64,000 nt of DNA, taken from Syncephalis plumigaleata (taxonomy: Eukaryota; Zoopagomycota; Zoopagomycetes; Zoopagales; Piptocephalidaceae). Location: contig JAIXMF010000009.1 of the NCBI GenBank assembly GCA_025201365.1, positions 310,001-374,000 of the forward strand, in the 5' to 3' direction. Below are positions 12,817 to 25,300 of this stretch, piece after piece (within the stretch, counting starts at the first letter, position 1; every line of letters begins with the position of its first letter). The position numbers and the translations under genes are program-made. The notes under the pieces were generated by a model that was not told the DNA's origin, made no database searches, and saw nothing but the letters and a program-made list of their open reading frames with translations.

Positions 12817-14304
12817 ATGTATACTCTGTACAAGTGGCTATTTGCCTACTTGTTACTATGCCATCGTCTATTGTTCGGAATAGTACTGGGTGATGCTAGC
12901 GTGGAAACCGTGATATCAGATGCCAACGGTACAGAATCACAATTACGCAACTTCTTCGGTGGAGCAGGCCACACTAATAACTGGGCAGTTCTAGTAAGCT
13001 ATCACTAGGAGGGATATAGACGCACTAGTGCTTGTTCGTTGTAAGCAGCTGTTTAACCGCTAACTTTGTCTACCTATCCACTAGGTGTGTACCTCTCGCT
13101 ACTGGTTCAACTATCGTCATATTGCTGATACACTATCGATTTATCGAACGGTCAAGCGTCTAGGTATTCCAGACACGAATATCATTCTAATGCTGGCCGA
13201 TGACGTGGCATGTAATGGTCGAAATGCTTATCCCGGTACCGTTTACAATAGTGCAAGTAAACAATTGGAACTAGTCGGTCAGAATATCGAGGTTGATTAT
13301 CGCGGCTACGATGTTACGGTCGAGAATTTCATTCGACTCTTGACTGGCAGACACACGCCAGAGGTGCCCCGTTCAAAGCGACTACTCACCGATGATCGTT
13401 CAAATATTCTTATTTTCATGGCAGGACATGGAGGTGATGATTTCCTAAAGTTCCAAGATGCCGAGGAGATTGGTGCACAGGACATTGCAGATGCAGTGGC
13501 TCAAATGCACGAGAAACGACGGTAAGTCATTGACAAAATGAGCAGAGGATCAATATCTCATTTGACTGACTATGACATGGACGTTAGTTATCATGAAATT
13601 CTATTCATGGTCGATACTTGTCAAGCGAACACGCTCTACGAACGATTCAACTCGCCCAATGTACTGGCTACTGGCAGTAGTGCACGCGGTGAAAACTCAT
13701 ACTCGTATCAGGCTGATGGAGATTTAGGCGTGGCGGTGATCGATCGATACACTTACTACACGTTGAAATTCATGGAGAATGTTCACGCCGAGGACAATAG
13801 CACGACATTCCAGCAACTAGTAAGTAACTATTCAATAGAAATGCAGCATCGACTAATTAGTGCTAGTTTGATACGTTTTCATTCGATTTGATGCAATCCA
13901 ATCATGGTGTTCGTTTAGATTTATACTCTAAAGAACTGGAACAAGTATGTAAACAGATGCTTTGTTTATTTATTGACTATATGGCTAACATGAATTAGGT
14001 ACCTGTTATGGATTTCTTTGGTGGTATGCAACGAGTGGAGATGACACACGAATCCTATCCGGTTGCAGGTGATCGAGTATCACATTCTTCTGTCAATCAA
14101 AAGGATAATACGCGTACAATGTCTACTACTACTACCACATCAACAGCAGTAACAGCAGCAATGCCCAAGATAAATATTCAAACAGATTTGGCATTTAACT
14201 TGCACGATAGTATCAAGATTGCTTTATTACTTGTGGCAACACTTGTTCCACTAGCGTGCATATACAAGTTATCAAGTATCGTGGATGCCAAGTTATTCGG
14301 ATAA
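12817..14304 (+). CDS. GPI8: GPI-anchor transamidase catalytic subunit
   Basis: Cysteine protease-like subunit (PIG-K/Gpi8) that cuts the C-terminal signal and attaches the GPI anchor in the ER lumen. Five exons (12817-12993, 13085-13521, 13588-13819, 13867-13944, 13999-14304) join to 409 residues. There is a signal peptide, then [18 protein letters not shown], the catalytic His in MAGHGGD and the catalytic Cys in [17 protein letters not shown] and MDFFGG match the family, and a hydrophobic anchor sits near the end. The short exon 4 was placed by homology. Confidence 0.95.
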
Positions 14305-14429
14305 TCAGGAATGCGAGTTCAACGATGGATCGGATCTATGATGATAATTACAACGCATATTATTCATCATTGTAATGAATACCAGTTATATACCATGTAC
14401 AAATGTTTATTCTGACTAATCGAATAATC

Positions 14430-15851
14430 CTACACCATTGACTCGTATTTCTCTACGGCATCGGCTATATCGTAATGGTGGAAATCACTCTCGAGTTGCT
14501 GTTGTCTGAAGCGTCCTTCCACTTTATCATCACCCCACCCTCGATGTCAGTGCCATTAGATTATTAATAAACGATATCGTAGCTACTTACACTCTTCATA
14601 GGCAAGGGCACGAGTTGGTCGAGTGGCTTCTAGTCTGTCATAAATAAGTCGAACATAGATACATCTAATGAAGGTGTTAATGCTTAATTCTACGTATAGC
14701 AGTAATGATAGTCATGGTTCACCTTTCTTCATTGCGTATTATTGTAAATTGAACGGATGCATAGTTATCGGGATTGACGGAAATGTCACAACAATCAGAT
14801 CGATTTCGTAATTGATTGATTTGTTCACGACGAGAAATATACGCGTGCAGATAGGCTTCCACTTCTCGTAAAAGTGCATCCAATTGATTCTCATTCTAAT
14901 GTCATTCATTATTAGTATGCTTATTGATGTGTAAACTAGTAGTTGCACCTATTCCTTCATTACCAATATTCCCGGACTCAAGTGTTTACGTTCAAGTTCT
15001 TGAATTGGAACACACTGCGGAAGACTATGAGATAGCACAAAGAATATCGGTCTGTGTATCATATGCGATTGGAATTGTACATCAAATGAATCGCTACGAA
15101 TCAGTGAATTCAAACGGAACTTTACATAATACGGTATGAAAAACGTGCCTTATCATAAGAAGTTGATTAGCGGATAATGCTATAAATTGCTCGTTGTATA
15201 ACTATACCATTGTAAAATGCCTCTAAACGTACACCAATCTCATTCTTACTACAATGATATAGGGAACGACCGGTCATACGAAAGGCTGTCGCGACTTCTG
15301 CGGCAAATCGTTCTTTACTCTCCTCGAGTATTTGTGCACTAATCTACGAGTAACGTAATGATTAATCAAGTAGGTCCATCTCATTGATACTATCTAATAT
15401 ACCTTTTCTTGCAAACTATTCATACGAAGTACCTTTTTATTACGTGCATGTCCTAATAAACGATAAATAATACGCGTAAAAATATGGCATACCTCTTTAC
15501 TTCTACTATATATATATATACATATCACTCACCCAATCGATCGACAACAACATGCTCTATCCGTTTTGACTGCTTAGCAAGTTTCAGTTCCGCAATCAGT
15601 CTATCGCGTACACTTCTTTCTTCTTGTACTAGTAGATGTTAGTACTGACCAGTATTTTGAATCAATAGTTTGCCTACACTGCCGCTCCAGTATTGTCACT
15701 CTTCCTCTTTGTTCCATAGCTGATTCCTGCGCTTTTAATAAGCTATACTCTACTGGTCAAGTAATCTATATGAATGTACTAGTTTATCAATATTAACTTA
15801 CAGAGATGCAGTCTTGCATGATTGTTCCAATTCCAATAGAATTCTATCCAT
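14430..15851 (-). CDS. Kinetochore protein CENP-O / Mcm21
   Basis: Inner-kinetochore subunit of the COMA/CCAN complex. ATG 15851 begins a coiled-coil head (MDRILLELEQSCKTAS...), followed by the conserved part FRMTGRSLYHCSKNEIGVRL, EAFYNGTFFIPYYVKF, HSLPQCVPIQELER and LHAYISRREQINQLR. That order, ending in AYxSRREQ, is diagnostic of Cenp-O. The stop at 14430 follows an acidic tail. About nine exons and 300 residues. One junction near 15740 was chosen because only it keeps the frame (acceptor just before CTTATTAAAAGC). It converges on the GPI8 gene with about 125 bases between them. Confidence 0.87.
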
Positions 15852-15991
15852 AGTTAACGCGTAATGTGAACAGGTAAATAAACAAACAAATAAACAAACA
15901 AACAACTCGATAATATTGCGGTGATTTTCTTTACTCTTCTCTTCCTTTTTTATTATCATCCTCATTCAATATCCTCAACACTTTAGTAACT

Positions 15992-16443
15992 ATGAGAGTC
16001 TTTCATAGATCTGCCCATACATCAGGGCATAATTCACCACGCGAGTTAACTGACGCTGACCTTTTAGAAATTAGAGGTAGATAATGCTATCACTATTCGT
16101 GACTAATTATATGAACTATTAACTCATTGCTTATGGTAAACAATGCTACTTAGCGCTTGAACGTACATTTGACGGTGCTTACTCGAGAACAGCTCTCAAT
16201 GCACTTGGTAGTGGCACTGTTGTATTACGGCTGTTTTCAAGGGAGTTTTTCGGTATGGGTCTAGTATTCGTGGTATTTGGTCTTGCTATGCTTGTGGTGA
16301 ACCTAATACGACAGCGTAAGCTTCTCAATCAGCATCGTGATGTTTGGATGCCATTTCGTACCAATGGACGATACGTCGTAGCTACTTGCATTCTTGCACT
16401 TGCTGCGTACATTACAATGCTTGTACTCATAATAAGTATCTAA
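15992..16443 (+). CDS. DUF202 (YidH-type) small membrane protein
   Basis: Two exons (15992-16076, 16154-16443) give 124 residues. The DUF202 signature appears as ALERTFDGAYSRTALNALGS, followed by three membrane segments (about residues 42-62, 66-85 and 99-121) separated by a basic loop. Fungal vacuole-associated proteins carry this domain, but its role here is unknown. It is head-to-head with CENP-O with only about 140 bases between start codons. Confidence 0.8.
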
Positions 16444-16750
16444 CCAATAGGGCTAATACGATCAGGACTGCAAACATATATCATACTACTAAATTAAAAA
16501 AGTAATTCAATAGTAATCAAGTTTCCTCAGTTTTTACTCGATTATTACAACTTGTCAAACAATAAACATTCCATGTCAATGTCAGTTCATATTTACCATT
16601 TACGTAGTTCCTTATTATTACTATTATTATTATTATTATTACTATTTGTAGTAGCATTACTTTGTGTGTGTGTGTGTGTGTTCAATAAGTGTTACATTTC
16701 ATTCTACAAACCATTTAATTATTATGTTCTGTTGATGCTTTTTTCTTTCT
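16444..16750. repeat. Intergenic microsatellites (TTA)n and (GT)n
   Basis: A TTA run at about 16615-16645 and a GT run at about 16664-16681 lie between the 3' ends of the DUF202 and U1-C genes. No gene is seen. Confidence 0.8.
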
Positions 16751-17745
16751 TTAGTAACGACGACCGCCGCCGCCGCCGCCTTCTTCGTTGGATGGTGGTG
16801 GACCTCGATGATAGTCATTACCTAGTGGAGGGGGTCTACGATAATCCCCGCCATTGTTCATATGCGGTGGTGGAGGACCACGAAAGTCTCCTCCGTGTGG
16901 TGGTGGTGGACCGCGAAACTCGCCTCCATGTGGTGGTGGTGGTGGTGGATGTCCACGGAACTCACCTCCTGGACCGTGTCCGCCTCTAAACTCGCCTCTA
17001 AACTCGCCCCTAGGTGGTCCATGGAAATCACCTCCTCTACCTCCATGATGTCCATAGGGTGGTGGGCCTCCACCATAACCACCACGTCCCGGTGGACCAT
17101 CGTTGAAATGGCCCGGTGGACCTCCGTGTGGCATGAATGGACGCGGATGATAAGGACCGGGTCTACCACGCCAGCCACCCGAGTGACCACCACCACCGCG
17201 ACCTCCTCTGTATCCACCGCGTCCCGGTGGTGGTGGTCCCAAATCCGACATGGACATAGGTGGGAATGCGCTGACAGGCGCTAATAATTCTATAGAATAA
17301 TAGACGATATAGTAAACACAACATCAATGGTTAATTAGTCACATTAACTACAATGGATTAGGATGAATCGATGCTACGTTACCTGGAGGCGGTTCCGCAC
17401 CAGTATCATGGAAAGCTTTGATTAATTTCTCCAGCATGGCCTGTACCTTATCTGAAGTCAAATCTATGGCAATAGAGGTTAATCATGTTGTTATCAATAG
17501 CATAGCTTTACCAAGGTAATGACCCTGTCTCTTTGATGCGCATAAACACGAAACAATACACACCTGCATAGTAGTTGCGAACATGCATCGCATGTTTCCA
17601 ACCTGTATTGTGCGCCCGTCGCACTGACGCAGAATCGTGCGTCAAGAAAATATCGCAATAATCTAGCGGTATGAAGATCAGGATAAATCAGTATTTGATC
17701 GTTGTAACTTGCCATCTCCAGCTTACCACAATAGTATTTGGGCAT
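16751..17745 (-). CDS. YHC1: U1 snRNP protein C with RGG/proline tail
   Basis: U1-C stabilises U1 snRNP pairing with 5' splice sites. Exon 1 is just ATG plus six codons (MPKYYC), joined to [20 protein letters not shown] and [13 protein letters not shown]; this is the matrin-type C2H2 finger with both Cys and both His. Next come [20 protein letters not shown] and a proline-rich linker. The last exon (16751 to about 17290) is a Gly-Arg-Pro-His repeat of roughly 170 residues, ending GGGGGRRY, longer and more RGG-like than usual. Four exons. RGG tails typically bind RNA; that role here is inferred. Confidence 0.92.
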
Positions 17746-18970
17746 AATGTTATGCGATAGCCACCACCATATGAATCAAAAAGGTAATGTCGCGTGAATA
17801 ATAGTAAATAGTCAAAAGAAACTAAAGGGAAACAGAAGTGCGACGCGGTGGTGTAATAATAGGGGAAAAGGAATGAAAGACTAAAAGTGAGATGATCATA
17901 TACGCCATCAGCTTTCTTTTTTTTCTCGAGTGTTTAAGACATTCAAAATGACACTACTAATTACAAATGATTTATTATCTAAATGGATAATGCAAGTCGT
18001 GTCTATTGATATCGAATAATCATTGCTAGTGTAGTGACAATGGTTTATTATGAATTAAATGATATCATTATAATAGAATAATCCAAGGAATTCCAAGATC
18101 AAGCATAACTCATTATGCATACATAATATGGAAACGGATAAACTTATAGAATGGCTCCAAATGGGATGATAGACAATGCGAATGGGATGATGGTGCTCAG
18201 TCCCAATTATGTATAAAAGCAACCGTTTTCTCATTTCTCCCCCCTTCCCTTCCCTTCACTATCTTCTTTTCTCTCTTTTTCACTTTGTTGTTGGAACTTT
18301 GATTAGCAAGTTTTCTTATAGCCCACACACACACACACTTGTCGGCCTAGTACTACGCGATTCTTCTATCGTATTCTACTATATTCTATCACTCACTCAC
18401 TCACTCTCATCTCAACTACTATTCTACTAGTAGCCTATAAGACATTTGTCATTACACTACACACTGATTGATTTCAACCTTTTATCTACTCGTTGTAGCG
18501 GGTTTACCTTTAGTAAGTAGCTTAACAAACAAACAAACAAGCATGCATACATGCATATATTGATCCGTTTGTCGTTCTGCATAATTGACGTTTTGACTAA
18601 CTGCTATTCTCTTTTCCCACTATTTGCTTGGCATAAAATAGGGTGGTCCCGCATTTAACTACCAGCACACTGGCACAATCTTTGGTGATTCGTTTATTCT
18701 CCTCTTCCTCTTGCTGCAGTAAAGGCAGCAGTCGTGTCTCCAAACCAAACATCGAACTTGACAACAGTACACTGTTCTAAACACACTTCAACTCACTGTG
18801 CTTTTATCTTACTTTTATCTCTTTCTTTCTTTCTTTCTTTTCAATCCATTACTGCAAAGCTCAATCCCTATATCGCTTCCTAAGTTTATCGTGGTCGCTA
18901 CATCAGTCGATCACTAACAATTATCCTGCCGCTCTCTTTGCTTCCCGTTCATCGTCGCTCATTTAAAAAG
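17746..18970. other. U1-C / antizyme divergent region and antizyme leader
   Basis: About 1.2 kb between divergent genes. It contains a TATA box at 18212, pyrimidine-rich tracts (18235-18290), an ACTC repeat near 18395-18410, AAC repeats near 18525 and a TTTC run at 18824-18841. No exon with a clear product is seen; a 5' leader intron for antizyme is possible. Confidence 0.55.
18212..18219 (+). promoter_or_regulatory. TATA box, probable antizyme promoter
   Basis: TATAAAAG preceded by CCAAT 10 bases upstream, facing the antizyme gene about 750 bases away. A long or intron-bearing leader would be needed. Confidence 0.45.
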
Positions 18971-19685
18971 ATGTTTGCCAAACCAGCCGTATCCGCCGAG
19001 GCGAGCAATAATAATCATTCAATAAGTAGTAGTATACCAATGCAGCAGCTCCCCGCCGGGCCATCTGGAGCTGCTGCATCTATGACCGAAGGCCCGGCAG
19101 AGGCTGCAGAACTTCGCCTCGCCACCTGCTGCTTGCGTCGTGCTTCCAACAGTCGCAAGGAGAACTATGTCTATACGATCGGTAAAAAAGCCGGGTGGTA
19201 TGTTTGACACGGCTTCAGGGAACAACGGCGACAGAGGAGGAACAGCAAGTGGCAACTGCGATGTCAAGGATGATACGTCTCGTGGCAAACTATCATCGAC
19301 CTTGGCCGATCGTGTATTCCCCGGAAGACCCATCCTCATCACGGCAACGTTGCATATTCAGTCCGCGATCCATATGCAACCATTGTCGAACACCGAGTCC
19401 AACGATATCTGCTGCGACTGGGAGGCATTTGTATCTGATCATGTGATGTTCGTGCGTCCACCCGCCTATCATGTATGGGCAGCCAATGAGTTTAGAGAAA
19501 GTGTCATTGCTTTACTCGAGTTGGCCGAGTTTATCGACTGCGAGCAAGTAGTCGTGTGTCTCGACAAGGACCGTACCGACTCATCGGATATGATGCGTGC
19601 CTTTATGTATGCCGGATTCGAGCTAGTCTACCCCAATGTATTCCAGCATGACTCGTCATTCGTCCTATTGGGTTCCGAAGTTTAA
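18971..19685 (+). CDS. OAZ1: Ornithine decarboxylase antizyme, +1 recoded
   Basis: Antizyme binds ornithine decarboxylase, sends it to the proteasome and limits polyamine uptake. A first frame from ATG 18971 encodes 78 residues and meets TGA at 19205. The second frame, read from 19206, gives 159 more residues with the family core: WEAFVSDHVMFVRPPAYHVW, LLELAEFIDCEQVVVCLDKD and MMRAFMYAGFELVYPN, then the stop at 19685. Reading 18971-19204 plus 19206-19685 gives 237 residues. A +1 shift at a stop, raised by polyamines, is the known mode for this family. The coding region has no intron. Confidence 0.93.
19202..19208 (+). promoter_or_regulatory. Programmed +1 frameshift site of antizyme
   Basis: Sequence GTT TGA C: the last sense codon GTT, the zero-frame stop TGA, and the base that completes GAC in the new frame. 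Stop-dependent +1 shifting is the established antizyme mechanism; the codon before the stop varies between lineages. Confidence 0.88.
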
Positions 19686-20227
19686 TACACGCGAGGTGCT
19701 ATCCGCGCGCCCTATCACTCACTTACGTATCAACAATATCGCGTTGCCTTTCTTTCTCTCCTCTATCGTTTCCACCCTTTATTATCATTACCATCGCTAT
19801 TACTACTACTACAGCTATTGTTGTTGTTGTTGTTGTTATTCGCTTATCCTGATCTCTGTTGTCATCCATATGGTTATATTCTACGAGTGTATAACGCGCT
19901 GACCATCGTCTATTATGTGGATACATATTGTGCGGGTGTCTAGGATGTAGGGAATGGGTTTTGCCGTAATGGATTTATGTGTGCATGTATCCATAGCGCG
20001 TTATTTACCTTCATTAGCTACCATTTAGCATTTGTATCAGACTTCAATAAAATAGTCATTTAAATGTAATGTAATTAGAATACGACATATTTATTCAATA
20101 AATGATTGAATGATCTTGTAGATATATTTGTTGTTGTTGGTCCAAGGAATAATGACTTGAATGGCATGGACACTAAATGAGGGATTTGTAGTACTTATAT
20201 ATCCACTTGATAATGTTCTAGTCGTGT
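19686..20227. other. 3' region of antizyme and gap
   Basis: Holds antizyme 3' sequence with a TTG run (19819-19837) and AATAAA-like signals near 20044-20050. No other gene seen before the peptide gene. Confidence 0.5.
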
Positions 20228-20371
20228 CTACCAGAAACCCCATCCTCGAAGTTTGCCCTTAGGATAAAGAGGTTCAGGAGTACGACGATCCAGGACGGGA
20301 CTTGCTTCAACGGTGGCCAGACTAGCGACAACAACGGCGACGGCAATAGCGAGAACGGCAGAGAGCTTCAT
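20228..20371 (-). CDS. Small secreted peptide precursor, 47 residues
   Basis: One exon, 48 codons with stop. MKLS is followed by a hydrophobic core of Ala and Val with a predicted cut after VEA, so it is almost surely secreted. The short remainder SPVLDRR then TPEPLYPKGKLRGWGFW has a dibasic Arg-Arg where a Kex2-type protease could release a 17-residue, basic, aromatic-ended peptide. A TATA box lies about 130 bases upstream on the same strand (20497-20504). The family is not recognised. Possible roles such as pheromone, antimicrobial or cell-wall peptide are guesses. Confidence 0.7.
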   Translation of the reverse strand: MKLSAVLAIAVAVVVASLATVEASPVLDRRTPEPLYPKGKLRGWGFW

Positions 20372-22234
20372 GTTAATGTTGGCTCAATTGAATAGTTAGA
20401 TGAGTAGACTATAATAAGCGTGTATAGTGTAGTTAGATCAGAATAGAATAAGTGAATGCGGATGAATGTACCAAGTGAGAGGCATCAAGAGCGTCTTATT
20501 TATAGCTAAAGTAATGGCGAGATATCTTATAGAATTGTATAGTATTGTCGTAGACAAGACAGGCTGCTTCTACAAACGTGCTCATTCGTAGTTTGGCGAA
20601 CATCATTCAGATATCGTTTCATACAGATCCATGAACGCGAATGTTCAGCGATACTTTCACCTTTCGACTAATAGGCCTAGATCACTTCAACTGATTTGCA
20701 TTTTGTCAATGATGAATATCAACACGCTTGAACTATCAATCATCTACTACAACTAGTGTATGGTTGTCCGAATAAACATAGGTCAACCTGTTCCCGTTAA
20801 TTAGCGTATAGCTCAGAGGCGTAAGGTCAAGCAATACTAGTATCAACAATTCAAGCCCTTTAGTATACGTTTGCGCTGTTAGTTATAATTAGAGCTAGCC
20901 AGTAATGTTCATGCAGTATGCTTTGCCACGAGGAAATAGAGCAATCGATTATTGATTTCTGCACAACAGGACCGTTGTACTGGATTGTGTACACAAATAG
21001 AGAAGTGCGTATTCGTTATTTTCAAGTTTCGAATCATACATGTGGGACTATATCAACGAAATAATGGAAATTAACATCGGGATAGTACATTGAGCAGATG
21101 AGTACCAATTAGACGGATGAATACGTGCTTAGATTGTTTTTGTCAATTGTCGAACGCAATCCAATCAAGTAGAATGATACAGTATTGATAATATAGATTG
21201 TCTAGACCATGAGGTATGTAGCTGCATTGCCGCCTTTGTTTATAAGCAATCGAATATCATCCGGATGACATGTCTCCCTATGTTGCCATGTAATAAATGA
21301 CCCTTATGTTTGCACATCAATGTCATTACTATTGTGCTGTACATGCAATAAATGAGCATTATGATAATCATTGCTATTCTGTTATTTCTAGATACATGTA
21401 TATAGATGTGTGAGATCATTCAAGGAAAGTAATAATTATTGTCATTTGATGAATGCCTTCTATTCGTATAATCAAACTTGTAACAAATTGTCTACTTGTG
21501 CTCTGCACTTATCAATACTTCCTATGTCTATTTGACATACTTCATTAATAATGACTAGTTATATTCTATTGATCATTGTATAGATTGACATAGATTATAA
21601 TCTAGCTGAATGAATCAATCCATATCATGACGATAGCAATAGACAGATGTTAAATAACAATATGTGTGTATATTTATTGATCCTTTTCATTCATTTGATC
21701 ATATTCATTAGCAGTCAATATCACATACTTATTCAGCATGCTAGTCAATCAATATCCATGTCATAATAATAGAAACCTGTCAAAGATAATCAAGTTGAAT
21801 GTATGAGATACTCATTTGTATTGAAAAGATAACAACAATATAGCGGTAGAAATTAGCCAATTAAATGAATGGATCAAATGAATCTGACAGCCAATCGATT
21901 CTTTCCAACACACTCGTACACAAACAAGCAGCATATACACACAAACACACATACACCACATAATTACATGCAATACTGACGGATATCAAATTCGTCACAG
22001 TAGTTCGGCTCTTCTTTCTATTGTGCTATTATTATTATATTGACACGTATACCATTCTTGTCCTATCCGAACTAACCTGTTTCATCTATTCTCTACATCC
22101 CGCGTCTTATTTTCTATTGTTGTCGTTGACGTGCGACATTACTGCATCGTATAAACTTCGCGTAAGTATTGAACGAATCATTTTAATATTTAAGAAGGAA
22201 TTCCGTGTATTCTAACTGCTGTTCAGTAGTTATA
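20372..22234. other. Long gene-free stretch
   Basis: Nearly 1.9 kb without a recognisable gene. It contains the peptide-gene promoter at its left end, AT-rich unique sequence, and the SEC24 leader at its right end (CA-rich at 21905-21960). A tRNA-like patch at 20804-20870 did not fold. Confidence 0.5.
20497..20504 (-). promoter_or_regulatory. TATA box of the secreted peptide gene
   Basis: TATAAATA on the minus strand, about 125 bases before the peptide start codon, the usual distance for a TATA promoter with a short leader. Confidence 0.55.
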
Positions 22235-22278
22235 ATGATGCAGCCTAATCCTCCTAATGCTGGTGGAATACCATCACC

Positions 22279-22309
<31 letters not shown>

Positions 22310-25300
22310 TCTCCTCCTCCACCACCTCCACAACAGCCAATCTATGGTATGCCATATGGACAGCCACAGCCTCCTCCTCCTCCTCCTCCAGGAGCTATGC
22401 AGCAACAACAGCAACCATATACTTCACCGCCTGTTGGTGCACCCTCAGCTCATCCACTACCTCCACCACCAGGTCCACCTCAAATGCCACTAGGCAATGG
22501 TCAAGTATATCAGAATGCTCCACCACATCCACCGCCTCATGGTCAAATGCCACCACAAGGACCTCCACCTCCACATCCACCTGTACAAGGATTAGTAAAT
22601 CAAATGTCTAATATGCATTTAGGACAGGCGGGCACTCCACCGCCACCACCACCACCTCCAGCATCCTATAATCAATATGGTGCTATGCCTCCAGTACAAC
22701 ATCAGCAACAGCATCCACCTCAACATCCACCAGCAGCAATGCCACCTACTAGTCCACCTAAAGGACCTGGTGTTCCACCCGTTGATAATATGGCAAGTCA
22801 TTCATCAGGAAAACGTCGTCCACAACGCGTTTACAACTTTGGAACTGATGGTCGACCTATGGCACCATCTGCTAATCCTCCACCATCTAATTTCCCTCAA
22901 ACTGCTGGTGTACCACCACCACCACCACTATCATCGCAACAACATCAGCAGCCACTTGCTCCAGGACAACCACCCTATAATGGTATGCCATCCGATACAG
23001 GAATGATGCAACCACCACCACCACATCAACAACATCCTGGTATGGCAGCAGGTCCACGCTTTCAATCGCAAGCTGGTTGGTCGAGTGCCGCAAATCCAGG
23101 TGCCAATCCAAATGTAGCTAGACCACGTATTGATCCCAATCAAATACCCTCGCCTATCAAATTGCAAACAGATGATCAGGCAGCCTATCTTAGTACGCCA
23201 TATGGTACTGGTGGCCGTAATGGTAATCCTCCCCTTGCTAGTACCGATTTCATTGCAATTGATGAAGGTAGGATGAATACTATTGACATCGCATCATAAT
23301 ACTAACTAAACATATTAATATTGTATAATGTATATTATATGATAGGCAACTCCAATCCAAAGTTTATGCGACTTAGCGTTAATAATATCCCAACCACGGA
23401 GGAATTGGCTAATAATTCGCATTTGCCATTAGCATTGGTGATACAGCCATTGGCTAAATTACGACCAGAAGAGGTATTTAACGAAGAATGATATATATTG
23501 ATTCTATATAAGCTTATACTTTATCTAGGCTGCTATTCCTCTCGTTGATCTAGGCGAGGAAGGTCCAGTTCGTTGTACGCGTTGCAAAGGCTACATTAAT
23601 CCATTCTGTACATTTACCGATGGTGGACGTCGATTCATTTGCAGTCTGTGTCAATTTGCCTCGGACGTGCCGAATTCCTACTTTTGCAATCTCGACATGG
23701 CCGGCCGTCGTATGGATCTAGAGATGCGACCCGAGTTGATGTACGGCACATGCGAGTACATTCCTACTAAGGTAAATTGAATAGTAATTACTATTGCTAA
23801 AAAAGACGACGACGACCATATAGCTTAACTTTGTTGTCCTAATGGTAATGATTAGGAATATTATAATCGTGAAGCACATCCTGCTTCATTCTTGTTCGCC
23901 ATCGATGTATCATGGAATTCCGTGCAAAGTGGCATGCTAATCCAGTGTGTTCAAGCGATTAAAGACGCGCTATATGGTCCTGGTGCACAGCAATGGCTAC
24001 TACCCGGTGTACGCGTGGGTATCCTTACATTCGATCGTAATGTCAACTTTTACAACTTATCGGTAAGCATGCAACTCGTATAACTATATAAATGTATGTA
24101 TTTACTAATAACCTATTCTATAGGCTGAATTGGAACAAGCACAAATGCTCGTAGTGTCCGATATCGATGACATGTTCACGCCAATCAAGGAGGGTCTCCT
24201 AGTGGATCCGATAGCATCAAAGACAGTTATTGAATCTTTACTTGATACACTACCCACCATGTTCCAAGCTAATAGAACTGCTGATCCAGTATTGGGTGCT
24301 GCACTACAAGCAGCTCATCAGGCCATGGAAGCGAATGGTGGTCGTCTACTCGTGTTCCAGACGATGTTGCCAATCCGTGGTCCTGGCACTATTCAAACGA
24401 GAGACGATAACAAGTTGATTAACACGGATAAAGAGTATCAATTATTTACACCACAAGGCACATTCTATAAAGATATAGCAGAGAAGATGGTAGAGGCAGG
24501 TGTTTGCGTCGACCTATTCCTATTCCCTAATGCACCCATGGACCTTGCAACTATCGGTATGATATTTTATTCATTTATTTATAGGATAGTGTATTAACTT
24601 TTACTATGATCATTCTATTAGGTATTGTATCAAGCACTACTGGTGGTGATGTTCTATTCTATCCAAACTTTGCAGCTCCCAAGGATGGCTATCGTTTCCA
24701 AGAGGATTTGAAACGATTACTACAGCGTGAATTCGGATTTGAAGGTGTAATGCGTATTCGTTGCTCTGATGGTAAGTTACGACGATGATGATATCTTTTA
24801 TTTTGCTTGTTTGTTTGTTTGTTTGTTGCTTACATTGTCATAGGATTACGTGTTATGGAACATTTTGGCAATTTCCATATGAGAAATGCCACCGATGTAG
24901 AATTGGCGGGTATTGACACGGAAAAGACATTTGCCGTACAATTAGGCCATACATCTGCATTGGACGAGAAGCTCAATAGTGTATTCCAGTGTGCACTACT
25001 CTATACAAGAGCCGATGGTCAGCGTCGTATTCGAGTACACAATATCAGTGTGCCATCCACATCAGTCATCGGTAACATGTTCCGACATGCTGATATGGAT
25101 ACTTGTGTCAACTATCTGCTAAAGGCTGGTAAGTAACAGTGATGACAACAATAATAGTAATAATGAACGATATATGCTAATTAATCGATCTAGCTATGAC
25201 GGAAGTAATGACAACACCACTAAAGAACGTTGGTGAACAATTGACCGATAAATGTGTTCATGTATTGGCTGCTTATCGAAAACACTGCGCTACTGCCACA

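Noticed and set aside
16854-17284. Long open frames overlapping the U1-C tail in other frames and on the other strand
   Set aside because: They arise from the repetitive GGN/CCN codons of the RGG tail; only the U1-C frame continues a conserved protein.
20804-20870. tRNA-like patch: GCGTATA and TATACGT could pair as an acceptor stem, with TAGCTCAGAGG and TTCAAGCCC resembling A and B boxes
   Set aside because: D and T stems do not pair and the interior is several bases short; at most a decayed tRNA-derived relic.
22257-23167. Extra frames overlapping the SEC24 head (His, Trp and Val-rich)
   Set aside because: Shadows of CAG/CCA repeats in the real frame.
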